A DNA stretch of 49,874 nt from Deltaproteobacteria bacterium Ga0077550 (GCA_001464385.1 LNFB01000381.1:1-49874); one strand, 5' to 3'; numbered from the stretch's first letter, positions 8,133 through 15,741 are shown. Made by a program: numbers and translations. The notes: generated by a model not told the origin, from the letters alone.

Positions 8133-9132
8133 CTACTCCCCGTCACCCGCGGGGGACGGGGCGTCGCCGAGCGCCGCGCGGGCCTGATCGCGGTAGGTGC
8201 CCCGCGGACGATCGTCGAGGTACGCGCGCCAGCAGCGGGTCGCCGCGTCCCCCGAGGCGCGACGGCACAGGCCCGCGCGGGCCTCGTCGACGTAGCGCCC
8301 GCCCGGGAACCGACGCACGTAGCGCTCCCACAGCTTCGCCTCGGCCGCAGCGTCGTGCCGCTGCCGCGCGAGCTCGAAGAGATCGCCGAAGGCGAGATCG
8401 GCGATCGCCCGCGTCCCGCCGGCGCGCACCAGCGCCTCGAAGGCCACCTGCGCCGCTTCGAGATCGCCACGCTTCCACGCGGCGCGAGCCTCGGCATCGA
8501 GGGCATCGAGCCGCTCGTCCAGGCTCGGCGCGGGATCCCGATCGACCGACGGCGCGCGGCGCCTCGCGGGCGGCTCGACGTCCACGGGTAGCTCGGGCTC
8601 CGGCGCCACCTCGGGTGCGGGCACGACCTCGACGCGCGGCCTCGGCGTCGGCGCGCTCGGCCGACGCGACTCGATCGGCTCGGGCGCCTGCGGCGGGGTG
8701 GTCTGGCTCGCGCCCGAGTAGTCGCGCGCCCGCCGGCCGCCACGCCCAGCTCGTCGCCAACGCCAACGCCACACCGGCGGCGAGCATCGCCACCGCGGCG
8801 AACATCCGACGGGATCGTCGCGGCGGCGCGACCCGCTGCAGCGGCGGCCCGCGTCGCTCGACCGCGTCGGCCTCGGCCGACAGCACCGCCTTCGCGCTCG
8901 CGAGCAGGGTGTCGAGCGACCCGATCTCCGCAACGCGATCGAGCGCGGCGTCGTCGATCGCGTCGAGCCGCTCGGCCTCGTCGATCGGCAGCGCGAGCGT
9001 CGGGTCGATCCGCTGCGCCCGCGCGAACACGTCCGCGAGCCCCGCGGGCGGCGGCGTCGGCACGGCGTCGAGCTCGTCGCGCACCTCGAGCAACCACGCG
9101 TCGAGTCCTCCTACCACGTGGTCGGTGCTCAT
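8133..9132 (-). pseudogene. Anti-sigma-factor-like membrane protein with TPR-like periplasmic domain, interrupted by a frameshift
   Basis: The frame opens at ATG 9132, overlapping the sigma-factor stop (ATGA). Its N-terminal part (MSTDHVVGGLDAWLLEVRDE onward) is a cytoplasmic helical domain of about 110 residues, then a Pro/Arg patch and one transmembrane helix (MFAAVAMLAAGVALALATSW). Just after the helix, between about 8715 and 8750, the coding signal moves to another frame that continues to the TAG at 8133-8135. That part has a Pro/Glu-rich linker and helical repeats (AARAAWKRGDLEAAQVAFEA-like, AKLWERYVRRFPGGRY, CWRAYLDDRPRGTYRDQARA) resembling TPR/YbgF-type domains. One added base (or two lost) in the GC-rich run restores one reading frame of about 332 residues. 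The layout of sigma gene, overlapping one-helix protein and periplasmic domain is classic for an anti-sigma factor. Whether the frameshift is real or a sequencing error cannot be told. Confidence 0.75.
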
Positions 9133-9782
9133 GACGTCGGCTCCTTCCCGGCGGCCGCCTTGGCGACCGCGGCCGCGTGCAGCCGCGCCACCTCGGCCTC
9201 GAGCTGCTCGCGGGCGCGATGGGCCCGCACGCGCACCGCCCCAGGCTCGATGCCGAGGGCGGTCGCGGCCTCGGCCGCCGTCATGCCGTGGACATAGCGC
9301 AGCACGAACGCCTCGCGCAGCGGCGCCGTGAGCTTGTCGAGCATCGCGTACAGCACCCGCGTGCGGTGCTGATCGGCGAGCTCGCCCTCGGGCTCGACGG
9401 ACGCGCCGTGGGTCGCGTGGATCCGCGAGAGGTGATCCTGCGCCCGCGTCGCGCGCTCGTGCGAGCGGTAGTTGGTCCGCACCAGGTTCAGCGCGATGCC
9501 GTGCAACCACGTCGTGAAGCTCGATCGCCCCACGAACGACGGCAGCGAGACCAACGCGCGGGCGAAGGTCTCCTGCGTCAGGTCTTCGGCGACGTTCGAT
9601 CGACCCACGAGGTAGAGCACGTGGCGGAACAACGCGGCGTGGTGTCGGCGATACAGCACCGACCACGCGCTCGCGTCGTGCGTCCGCGCGCGCTCGACCA
9701 GCGCGGCCTCGTCGTCGTCCGTCGCGCTCGCGTCGCCGCGTGGCGGGAACGGCAGGACGGTCGGTGGGTTCGCGCCGGGCAC
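9129..9782 (-). CDS. ECF-subfamily RNA polymerase sigma factor
   Basis: Sigma region 2 is clear (YRRHHAALFRHVLYLVGRSN, VAEDLTQETFARALVSLPSF, FTTWLHGIALNLVRTNYRSH), and so is region 4 (LTAPLREAFVLRYVHGMTAA, EAATALGIEPGAVRVRAHRA, REQLEAEVARLHAA). An upstream ATG at 9848 would add 22 residues and overlap the previous stop (ATGA). GTG 9782 is chosen because the motif shared with two other promoters lies at 9788-9823, inside that longer version. The GTG has no ribosome-binding site, as in a leaderless transcript. The resulting protein has 217 residues. The stop overlaps the anti-sigma-like gene by 4 bp (ATGA). Likely targets are this operon, the MYXO-CTERM gene upstream and the DUF1592 operon, all preceded by the same motif. 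The ECF subgroup was not identified. Confidence 0.9.
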   Translation of the reverse strand: MPGANPPTVLPFPPRGDASATDDDEAALVERARTHDASAWSVLYRRHHAALFRHVLYLVGRSNVAEDLTQETFARALVSLPSFVGRSSFTTWLHGIALNLVRTNYRSHERATRAQDHLSRIHATHGASVEPEGELADQHRTRVLYAMLDKLTAPLREAFVLRYVHGMTAAEAATALGIEPGAVRVRAHRAREQLEAEVARLHAAAVAKAAAGKEPTS

Positions 9783-9787
9783 GGGGC

Positions 9788-9823
9788 GGCGGTGGGTTGC
9801 CCGAGCGTGCCCGGGCGTTACAT
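9788..9823 (-). promoter_or_regulatory. Candidate ECF promoter P2, upstream of the sigma gene
   Basis: Read on the minus strand: ATGTAACGC (9823-9815), 13 nt, then GGCAACCCACCGCC (9801-9788), ending 5 nt before GTG 9782. The same two blocks with the same 13-nt spacing occur at 10558-10523 on this strand. A third, slightly diverged copy lies at 11421-11452 on the plus strand. Confidence 0.65.
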
Positions 9824-9844
9824 CGCAGCCCAGCGATTCGGCGA

Positions 9845-10474
9845 TCATGGCGAGAAGCGGCGCCGACGCAGGCCCAGCGCCGCGATCACGAGGCCGAGCG
9901 CGAGCGCGCCGGGCCGCTCGCCGGTGGTCGAACAGCCGCCGCCGCCACCGACCGAGCCGCCCGACTCCCCGGCCGCAGCGCCGGTGCCCTCGGACGGCCC
10001 ACCGCTGGTCGCGTACGCCTCACCGGCCATGCCCGACTCGCCGCCACCGCCCGACTCCGACGTGCCCCACCAACCATCGTCCGAGCCCGCGTCACCCTCC
10101 GTGCCCGCGCCACCCTCGGTGGCCACGCCGCCCGCCGAGTCGCTGCCGCCCTCCGAGCCGGCATCGCCACCGCCCGAGCCGCTCGCGTCGCCGGCACCCG
10201 AGCCGCTCGCGTCGCCGGCACCCGAGCCGCTCGCATCGCCGGCACCCGAGCCGCTCGCATCGCCAGCGCCGGTGCCACCCGCGTCGCCCTCGCCCGCCGA
10301 TCCGCCCGCGTCGCCACCGCCCATGCCACCGGTGTCGCCGCCGGATCCACCACCATCGCCGCCGGTCGTCCCGCCCGGATCTCCACCGGATCCCGAGCCA
10401 TCGCCGGCCATCGCCGAGCCCGGCACGGCGCACAGAGTCGTCAGGCACACACCCAATTGGAAGTAGCGTCGCAT
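9845..10474 (-). CDS. Gly/Ser-rich surface protein with MYXO-CTERM-like sorting tail
   Basis: This 209-residue protein starts at ATG 10474, with AAGGA about 9 nt upstream. A signal peptide (RRYFQLGVCLTTLCAVPGSA) is followed by about 150 residues of low-complexity Gly/Asp/Ser/Thr sequence, including four exact or near-exact copies of GAGDASGS encoded by 24-bp DNA repeats. The C-terminus (GCSTTGERPGALALGLVIAA and then LGLRRRRFSP) has the layout of the MYXO-CTERM signal: Cys, short spacer, hydrophobic helix, Arg cluster. Such proteins are exported and processed for cell-surface attachment by a dedicated sorting system. The gene precedes the ECF sigma gene; the stop at 9845-9847 overlaps the alternative sigma start. 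Promoter P1 with the shared motif lies upstream. The core may be a spacer or surface-layer component, but its function is unknown. Confidence 0.8.
   Translation of the reverse strand: MRRYFQLGVCLTTLCAVPGSAMAGDGSGSGGDPGGTTGGDGGGSGGDTGGMGGGDAGGSAGEGDAGGTGAGDASGSGAGDASGSGAGDASGSGAGDASGSGGGDAGSEGGSDSAGGVATEGGAGTEGDAGSDDGWWGTSESGGGGESGMAGEAYATSGGPSEGTGAAAGESGGSVGGGGGCSTTGERPGALALGLVIAALGLRRRRFSP
10174..10270. repeat. 24-bp tandem repeat, four units
   Basis: The unit is about CGAGCCGCTCGCGTCGCCGG plus four bases, with units beginning near 10175, 10199, 10223 and 10247. It codes for GAGDASGS on the minus strand. The units differ by single bases, and the tract may vary in length between strains. Confidence 0.85.
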
Positions 10475-10522
10475 CGTCGAGATCCTTGTCGTGGAGACGA
10501 CGGCGCATGCGTCCGTCGAGGT

Positions 10523-10558
10523 GGCGGTGGGTTGCCGCACCTCGACGTCGCGTTACAT
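10523..10558 (-). promoter_or_regulatory. Candidate ECF promoter P1, upstream of the MYXO-CTERM gene
   Basis: Read on the minus strand: ATGTAACGC (10558-10550), 13 nt, GGCAACCCACCGCC (10536-10523). Both blocks match P2 exactly and the spacing is the same. The gene starts at 10474, leaving a leader of roughly 40 nt with its own ribosome-binding site. Confidence 0.65.
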
Positions 10559-10610
10559 GGGACGAGTTGTGATGGTGGCGATCGCCCGATCCCTCACGCC
10601 CGGGCCGGCG

Positions 10611-11291
10611 TCACGGCACGCACCACGTCCCCACCTCGAGACCGTTGACGACCTGGTCGGTGCACTCGCCCACCGGGCAGTCGTCGCCGTTGTCCACGGT
10701 GCAGGGCTGCGAGCAGATGCCCTCGCCGAAGACCACGTAGCAGGTCAGATCGCCGCAGGGGCTGTCGGTGCCGCTGCAGCTCTCGAAGTCGGCCTCGGGA
10801 TCCGAACACTCGCACGCATCACCGATGTCCGCGTCCGGCGTGCTGCCCGTCGCCGAGCTGCCCGTCGCCGATGCGCCCGTCGCCGAGCTGCCACCCAGGC
10901 CGCACGCGTCGCCCGATCCGAGGAACACCTCGGTGAGCGTGGCGCAGTCCTCTTCCTCGAGGCACGCGAGCTGATCTTCGGTCAGCGTGCCGTCGCAGAT
11001 GCTGCTGCACTGGGCGCTCGCCACGTCCGCGGGTGCACCGCAGGCCGCCGCCTTGTCGGCGCACCGCGCCGCGCAGTCCTGCGCCACCGGGCCCTCGCCA
11101 CCACTCGCGCTGGCGCTCGCGCTGGCGCTGGCGCTCGCGCTCGCGCTCGCGTTCGAGGCCGCCGAGTCGCCGGACTCCCCGTCGGAGCCGGTGTCGGAGT
11201 CGGAATCGTCACCGCAGCCCAGCGCCGCGGCCACGAGGACGGTCGAGACGAGGGCGCGGAACGCACGGTGCGAGGGCAAGGGGCGATGCAT
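10611..11291 (-). CDS. Cys-rich lipoprotein with Ala-Ser repeat linker
   Basis: This 226-residue protein starts at ATG 11291, with GGGGA immediately before it; GTG 11300 is an alternative. The signal peptide ends in a lipobox (LVAAALGC). An acidic Ser/Asp linker leads into a run of about nine Ala-Ser pairs encoded by near-identical hexamers (around 11101-11156). Two Cys-rich parts follow: residues about 68-125 (CAARCADKAAACGAP, CSSICDGTLTEDQLACLEEE), and a C-terminal part after repeated SATG units (CECSDPEADFESCSG, CYVVFGEGICSQPCTVDN), resembling small disulfide-rich domains common in myxobacterial lipoproteins. Location is probably the outer membrane or surface. It is transcribed divergently from the DUF1592 operon and lies 136 bp upstream of the MYXO-CTERM gene on the same strand. 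Function unknown. Confidence 0.8.
   Translation of the reverse strand: MHRPLPSHRAFRALVSTVLVAAALGCGDDSDSDTGSDGESGDSAASNASASASASASASASASGGEGPVAQDCAARCADKAAACGAPADVASAQCSSICDGTLTEDQLACLEEEDCATLTEVFLGSGDACGLGGSSATGASATGSSATGSTPDADIGDACECSDPEADFESCSGTDSPCGDLTCYVVFGEGICSQPCTVDNGDDCPVGECTDQVVNGLEVGTWCVP
11101..11156. repeat. Hexamer microsatellite coding for (Ala-Ser)n
   Basis: A run of GCTGGC and GCTCGC hexamers lies within the lipoprotein gene at 10611-11291. On the minus strand it encodes alternating Ala and Ser. Slippage in such a tract changes the linker length by two residues without breaking the frame. Confidence 0.85.
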
Positions 11292-11420
11292 GATCCCCAC
11301 GACGCCACGAGCCTGCCGACCGTCGCAAGTTTTCTTTCAGGGGAAGCGGCCGCTTTCCTCGTCCCGCGCACAACGCGGGCAACCCTCGCGCTCGGGGTCC
11401 GCGCGGCGTGGCGATCGCCG

Positions 11421-11452
11421 AGGTAACGAAGCGCCGCCGTCCGGCAACCCAC
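11421..11452 (+). promoter_or_regulatory. Candidate ECF promoter P3, upstream of the DUF1592 operon
   Basis: AGGTAACGA (11421-11429), 13 nt, GGCAACCCAC (11443-11452). It matches P1 and P2 in GTAACG, the 13-nt spacer and GGCAACCCAC. ATG 11459 follows 6 nt later without a ribosome-binding site, which suggests a leaderless transcript. Confidence 0.6.
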
Positions 11453-11458
11453 GCGCCG

Positions 11459-13144
11459 ATGTCCCGCACGATCGCCGCGCGCCCCGGGTCCCCTGTCGTC
11501 GTCGTCGCGTCGATCCTCGCGCTCGTCGCGGGCTGTGCCGGCGGTCACGGGGGCAAGGGCGGTGGGGACGACGACGGCGTCGGCGACTCCGCGGGCACCG
11601 GCACCGACGCGGGCGACACCGAGGACGTGCCCGCGCCCTCGGGCGTCTTCGCCGATCCCGACGCGCTCGGCCCCACGGGCCTGCGCCGCCTGAGCCTCGC
11701 CGAGCTGCAGGCCGCCCTCGTCGATCTCACCGGCCTGCCCGCGCCGGAGATCGAGACGATGCTGGCCGTGCTCCCCGGCGACGGCAGCACGCCCTTCGAC
11801 AACGACGAGACCCTGCAGGCGCCGTCGGCACCCTTCGTCGAGGGCATGTTCTCGCTGACCGAGGCGATCGCCGCGCGCACCATCGACGATCCCGATCGCC
11901 GCGACGCGATCCTCGGCTGCACGCCCGCGGGCGCCGACGACGTCGGCTGCCTGCGCACCTTCGTCGCGGGCTTCGGCCGCCGCGCGCTGCGACGCCCGCT
12001 CGACGCCGCCGAGCTGGACGAGTACGCGACGCTCATCGAGCACGCGATCGCGGACGACGACTTCGACGTCGCCGCGCGCATGGCCATGCAGGCGCTGCTG
12101 CTCGACGCGCGGTTCCTGTATCGCGTCGAGATCGGCGAGCCCGTGCCCTCGCGATCCGATCTCGTCCGGCTCGACGCGTACGAGCTCGCGACGCGCCTGT
12201 CGTTCCTGCTGTGGGGCACGGTGCCCGACGACGCGCTGCTGGATCGCGCTGCGGCCGGCGAGCTCGACGACGCGGCGACCCTCGCCGCGGTTGCGACCGA
12301 TCTGTTGCGCGAGCGTCGGGCCCTGCGCCAGATCCAACGCATGCACGCGCTGTGGCTCGGCTACGACACGCTCGCGGCCGATCCGGCCCTCGCCGCGTCG
12401 CTGCGCGCCGAGACCGACGCGGTGCTGGAGCGCGCCCTGGCCGACGGCGCGTGGAGCTCGGCGTTCACCGCCGACGAGACCTGGCTCGACGCCAACACGG
12501 CGGAGCACTACGGGATCCCGCTGCCCGCGGGCGAGCCGGGCTGGGTCGCGTACCCCGACATCCGTCGCCGCGGGATCCTCTCGCACGGCACGCTGCTGTC
12601 GCTGGGCGCGAAGTTCGGCGACACCTCGCCGACCGAGCGCGGCAAGGCCGTGTGGACCCGCCTGCTGTGCAACGAGATCCCGCCGCCGCCGCCCCAGGTC
12701 GACACCGGCCTGCCGCCGACCGGCGGATCCGCCGACGCCTGCAAGACCGAGCGCTACGACATGCGCACCAAGGCCGAGTGCAGCGGCTGCCACGGGATCC
12801 TCGACTCGGTCGGCTTCGGGCTCGAGAACTACGGGCCGCTCGGCGAGTGGCGCACGACGGAGCCCGACAAGGCCGAGTGCTCGATCGCCGGCGAGGGCGA
12901 GCTCGCGGAGGTCGGCGCGTTCGCGGGCGCCGGTGCCCTCGGTGAGCTCCTGCTCGACAGCGGCCAGCTCGAGGGCTGCTACGTCCGCAACATGCTGCAG
13001 TTCGCGGTCGGTCACCACCCCACCGACGACGACCGACCGCTGCTCGACGCGCTCACCGAGCGCTTCGAGTCCACCGACGACGCCGCCGCGCTGCTGCTCG
13101 AGCTCGCGACCAGCGAGGGCTTCCGCCACCGACGCTTCGAGTGA
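11459..13144 (+). CDS. DUF1592-family lipoprotein (planctomycete-type DUF1587/1592/1588/1585 architecture)
   Basis: This 561-residue protein starts at ATG 11459 directly behind promoter P3; GTG 11408 is an alternative. A lipoprotein signal (VVVVASILALVAGC) and a Gly/Asp/Thr linker precede LRRLSLAELQAALVDLTGL, the DUF1587-like start. FVAGFGRRALRRPLDAAELD is DUF1595-like, LDAYELATRLSFLLWGTVPD is DUF1592, and LLSLGAKFGDTSPTERGKAV followed by LCNEIPPPPP is DUF1588. AECSGCHGILDSVGFGLENY is DUF1585 and contains a CxxCH motif that could bind haem. These proteins are exported and usually paired with a DUF1552 protein, as here; their activity has not been established. The next gene starts 14 bp after the stop, so they form an operon. 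The motif at 11421 suggests control by the ECF factor at 9129-9782. Confidence 0.92.
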   Translation: MSRTIAARPGSPVVVVASILALVAGCAGGHGGKGGGDDDGVGDSAGTGTDAGDTEDVPAPSGVFADPDALGPTGLRRLSLAELQAALVDLTGLPAPEIETMLAVLPGDGSTPFDNDETLQAPSAPFVEGMFSLTEAIAARTIDDPDRRDAILGCTPAGADDVGCLRTFVAGFGRRALRRPLDAAELDEYATLIEHAIADDDFDVAARMAMQALLLDARFLYRVEIGEPVPSRSDLVRLDAYELATRLSFLLWGTVPDDALLDRAAAGELDDAATLAAVATDLLRERRALRQIQRMHALWLGYDTLAADPALAASLRAETDAVLERALADGAWSSAFTADETWLDANTAEHYGIPLPAGEPGWVAYPDIRRRGILSHGTLLSLGAKFGDTSPTERGKAVWTRLLCNEIPPPPPQVDTGLPPTGGSADACKTERYDMRTKAECSGCHGILDSVGFGLENYGPLGEWRTTEPDKAECSIAGEGELAEVGAFAGAGALGELLLDSGQLEGCYVRNMLQFAVGHHPTDDDRPLLDALTERFESTDDAAALLLELATSEGFRHRRFE

Positions 13145-13158
13145 AGGACCGAACCACC

Positions 13159-14541
13159 ATGGCAAGACCACTGACTCTGGGACGACGCGCCTTCCTCACC
13201 GGCCTCGGCGGCGCGTCCGTGGCCCTACCGATGCTCGAGGCGATGCTACCGCGGCGCGCGTGGGCGGCCGGCGGCGCGCCGACCCGCTTCGTCACGATGT
13301 TCGGCGGCATCGAGCAGCTCCACTGCGTGCCGTCGGGCGCTGGCGCCGGCTACACGATGCCCGCGGGCCTCGCCTCGCTCGAGTCGGTGCGCGATCACAT
13401 CTCGATCGTCACCGGCCTCGAGATCGCGGCGGCGGGCGCCGGCACGCCCGGCCCCGGCGGCAAGGCCAACCCGCACCACGGCAACATCATGAGCCCGCTG
13501 CTCACGGGCTGGCGATCGACGAACGAGAACTACGGCGTGCCGCACACCGCGACGGCGGATCAGCTCGTGGCCGCGGCCGTCGGCGCCGACACGCACTACG
13601 CGTCGCTGCAGTACTGCGCCCAGCCCGACGGCTACCGGGCCGGTGATGCGGGGATCAAGACCGTCATCTCCTACGGCGACGGCGGGGCGCCGCGCGTGGC
13701 CCAGGCCAGCCCGAGGCTGGCGTGGGAATCGATGTTCATGAACTTCCAGCCGACGGACCCGGCGGACCTCGAGGCCAAGCAGAAGGTGCTCGCGCGCCGA
13801 CTCTCGGTGCTCGACCTGGTGAAGGTGCGCGGCGATCGACTCATGGGCGCGGTGGGCAGCGGCGATCGCATGCGCCTCGAGCAGCACTTCGACCAGATCC
13901 GCGATCTCGAGACGCGGCTCGCCGACATCCCCGACACCAGCGGCGCGGGTTGTGCCGCGCTGCCCGACCCCGGCGCCGATCCGACGCAGACCAACCACGG
14001 CAACACCGAGCACGGCGGCACCACCGGCTACTCCGACGAGGATCGCCGCGCCGCCGTGTTCGTCGATCTGATCCACATGGCGCTGGTGTGCGACCTGACC
14101 CGCGTCGCTAGCCTCGTCATCAACCACGAGCAGTCGGTGATGAGCCTCGAGCCGCTGTTCGGCGTCGCGTACGAGATGCACGACGTGACCCACACCGACT
14201 TCCCCGGCGTCAACACCGTGTGGGACCAGGTCACCTCGTGGCAGGCGGGCTTCTTCGCCGCGCTGGTGCAGAAGCTCCTCGACACGCCCGAGCCGACCGG
14301 CGGCACGATGCTCGACGGCACCGTGCTGGTGCTGACCAACTCCGGCGGGCCCTCGGGCCACGGCTCGAGCAACCTCGCGATGACGATTGCCGGATCTCCG
14401 TCGACGCTGCGCATGGGCGAGCACATCATCGCGCCCGGTGGCGCCCACCCCTGCAACGTGTGGCAGACCGCCATGCACGCGCTCGGCGTCGACCACGACT
14501 TCGGCGAGCTGCCCGGCCTCGTCGACGCGATGTTGGTGTGA
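13159..14541 (+). CDS. DUF1552 family protein with Tat signal
   Basis: This 460-residue protein starts at ATG 13159; AAGGA (13144-13148) lies 10 nt upstream. GTG 13141, overlapping the previous stop, is an alternative. The N-terminus carries a twin-arginine motif (GRRAFLTGLGGASVALPMLE) and a cleavage-like ending (RRAWAAG), so the protein is probably exported folded by Tat. The body matches DUF1552: RFVTMFGGIEQLHCVPSG, HHGNIMSPLLTGW, KQKVLARRLSVLDLVK, DQIRDLETRLADIP, DLIHMALVCDLTRVASLVIN and GGPSGHGSSNLAM. DUF1552 proteins are almost always encoded next to DUF1592 proteins. Their fold resembles alkaline-phosphatase/sulfatase-like hydrolases in some analyses, but no reaction is established. A short lipoprotein follows 22 bp downstream. 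Confidence 0.92.
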   Translation: MARPLTLGRRAFLTGLGGASVALPMLEAMLPRRAWAAGGAPTRFVTMFGGIEQLHCVPSGAGAGYTMPAGLASLESVRDHISIVTGLEIAAAGAGTPGPGGKANPHHGNIMSPLLTGWRSTNENYGVPHTATADQLVAAAVGADTHYASLQYCAQPDGYRAGDAGIKTVISYGDGGAPRVAQASPRLAWESMFMNFQPTDPADLEAKQKVLARRLSVLDLVKVRGDRLMGAVGSGDRMRLEQHFDQIRDLETRLADIPDTSGAGCAALPDPGADPTQTNHGNTEHGGTTGYSDEDRRAAVFVDLIHMALVCDLTRVASLVINHEQSVMSLEPLFGVAYEMHDVTHTDFPGVNTVWDQVTSWQAGFFAALVQKLLDTPEPTGGTMLDGTVLVLTNSGGPSGHGSSNLAMTIAGSPSTLRMGEHIIAPGGAHPCNVWQTAMHALGVDHDFGELPGLVDAMLV

Positions 14542-14563
14542 CCGCCGTGCTACCGTGGGATCC

Positions 14564-15010
14564 GTGACGCGCGTCGCTGCCATCGTGCTGCTCGCAGCCC
14601 TGCCCGCCGCGGGCTGCGTGAACGACTACGTCGTCGGCGACAGCGAAACCGCCGGCAACGCCACGGATGGCACGGGCGAGCCCGGCGACACCGGCTCCGG
14701 CACCGCGCAGGGCGACACGACCAAGGGCACCGCGGGCGACGACACCTCCGGCGCCGACACGGGCCAGGCCGATCCCACCGCGACCGGCGGCGACACGGCG
14801 AGCTCGCCCTTCACATGTGAGCCGTGCACCGCCGACACCGAGTGCGGCGACGCGTACGACAACTGCGTCGACCTCGGCGACGTCGGACCGCGGTGCCTGA
14901 TCTCGTGCCCCGAGGCGGGCTGCGGCCCGGGGATGGATTGCACGGACGCGACCTCGGTCGACGGGTTCGTGGTGCCGCAGTGCGTGCCGCTGTCGCCCGC
15001 GTGCCCGTGA
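14564..15010 (+). CDS. Small Cys-rich lipoprotein
   Basis: This 148-residue protein starts at GTG 14564, with GTGGGA (14555-14560) 3 nt upstream. Its lipoprotein signal is VAAIVLLAALPAAGC. About 60 residues of Asp/Gly/Thr linker lead to a C-terminal Cys-rich domain with nine Cys (CEPCTADTECGDAYDNC, CLISCPEAGCGPGMDC, PQCVPLSPACP). This type of small disulfide-bonded module is frequent on myxobacterial lipoproteins. It is the third gene of the DUF1592/DUF1552 operon and may be an accessory of that exported pair. Role unknown. Confidence 0.82.
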   Translation: MTRVAAIVLLAALPAAGCVNDYVVGDSETAGNATDGTGEPGDTGSGTAQGDTTKGTAGDDTSGADTGQADPTATGGDTASSPFTCEPCTADTECGDAYDNCVDLGDVGPRCLISCPEAGCGPGMDCTDATSVDGFVVPQCVPLSPACP

Positions 15011-15041
15011 CGAGCGGGCGCCGGACGCCCCCGCGGAATCG

Positions 15042-15077
15042 CGCAGACCCGCCCCCACGCGGCCGTCTGCGGGCCTT
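15042..15077 (+). terminator. Possible terminator after the DUF1592 operon
   Basis: CGCAGAC (15042-15048) pairs with GTCTGCG (15065-15071) across a 16-nt GC-rich loop, followed by GGCCTTT. The stem is short and the T-run weak. A second small hairpin (GGGCG/CGCCC) lies just upstream. Confidence 0.35.
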
Positions 15078-15094
15078 TCAGGTTGCGTTCAGGT
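15077..15094 (+). promoter_or_regulatory. Direct-repeat operator of an OmpR-type regulator upstream of the PepSY gene
   Basis: TTCAGGTTGCGTTCAGGT holds two TTCAGGT repeats 11 bp apart, one helical turn, the usual layout of OmpR/PmrA/QseB-type sites. Eight bases later TATCCA (15103-15108) could be the -10 box, 6 nt before ATG 15115. A near-copy precedes the acidic lipoprotein gene at 23189-23206. Confidence 0.6.
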
Positions 15095-15114
15095 GGGCGC
15101 GGTATCCAGGATCC

Positions 15115-15672
15115 ATGCGCTCGCCGTCGACCCGCGTCCGATCGTGCACGGCCGCCCTGCTCGCGCTCTGCCTCGGCGGCAACGGCTGCGATCGCGCGAC
15201 CGAGGAACCCGACGAGGTCGACCCCCACGACGTCGCGTTCGATCTGCTCGATGCGCTCGCGATCGCAGACGAGCACGAACCGGGCGGGATCTCGATCGAG
15301 GCCGAGCTGACCGACGACGACGGCGACGGCCTCGTCTACGACGTCGACCGCGTGGTGGGCGAGCAGACGCGCGAGATCCTGATCGACGCCGACACCGGCG
15401 AGGTCGTCGCGACGCGGGTCGATCCCGAAGACCAGGCCGAGGGCCGCATGCAGGGCCAGGCCATCGCGACATCGCAGGACGGTGTGACCCTCGAACGCGC
15501 GATCCAGACGGCGCTCGACACCCTGCCCGGCACGGCGGTGTCGGCCGAGACCGAGGTCGAGGACGGTGTCATCCTGGTCGTGCTGCTCGAAGGGGAGACG
15601 AGCCACGCGCTCGCCATCGACCTCGACACCGGCGTCGTCGTCGACACCGCAGCCGAGCCGGCGGGCGACTGA
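15115..15672 (+). CDS. PepSY-domain-like lipoprotein
   Basis: This 185-residue protein starts at ATG 15115 (AGGA at 15108-15111, or a leaderless start from the -10-like TATCCA). The signal peptide leads to NGCDRATEE, a lipoprotein-like Cys. Two PepSY-like modules follow: residues about 35-110 (PHDVAFDLLDALAIADEH, ISIEAELTDDDGDGLVYDVD, EILIDADTGEVVATRVDPED) and about 115-180 (TLERAIQTALDTLPGTAVSA, GVILVVLLEGETSHALAIDL, DTGVVVDTAAEPAG). IDADTGEVV and IDLDTGVVV are the classic PepSY ending. PepSY proteins act in the periplasm, often as inhibitory or sensing partners. In proteobacteria they are often regulated by nearby QseBC/PmrAB-type systems, which fits the direct repeat at 15077 and the two-component genes at 20918-22548. 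Confidence 0.85.
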   Translation: MRSPSTRVRSCTAALLALCLGGNGCDRATEEPDEVDPHDVAFDLLDALAIADEHEPGGISIEAELTDDDGDGLVYDVDRVVGEQTREILIDADTGEVVATRVDPEDQAEGRMQGQAIATSQDGVTLERAIQTALDTLPGTAVSAETEVEDGVILVVLLEGETSHALAIDLDTGVVVDTAAEPAGD

Positions 15673-15741
15673 AGAGACCCGCGATTGGATGCCATGCGAG
15701 GTCACGCGCAGCTGGCCGTGAACGCCCGGGCGTGGCCGCCC

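Noticed and set aside
10174..10270. Possible CRISPR-like repeats
   Set aside because: The 24-bp units are contiguous with no spacers and encode GAGDASGS in frame.
11368..11385. Extra GGGCAACCCTCG block in the divergent region before the DUF1592 operon
   Set aside because: It has no GTAACG block at the right distance upstream.
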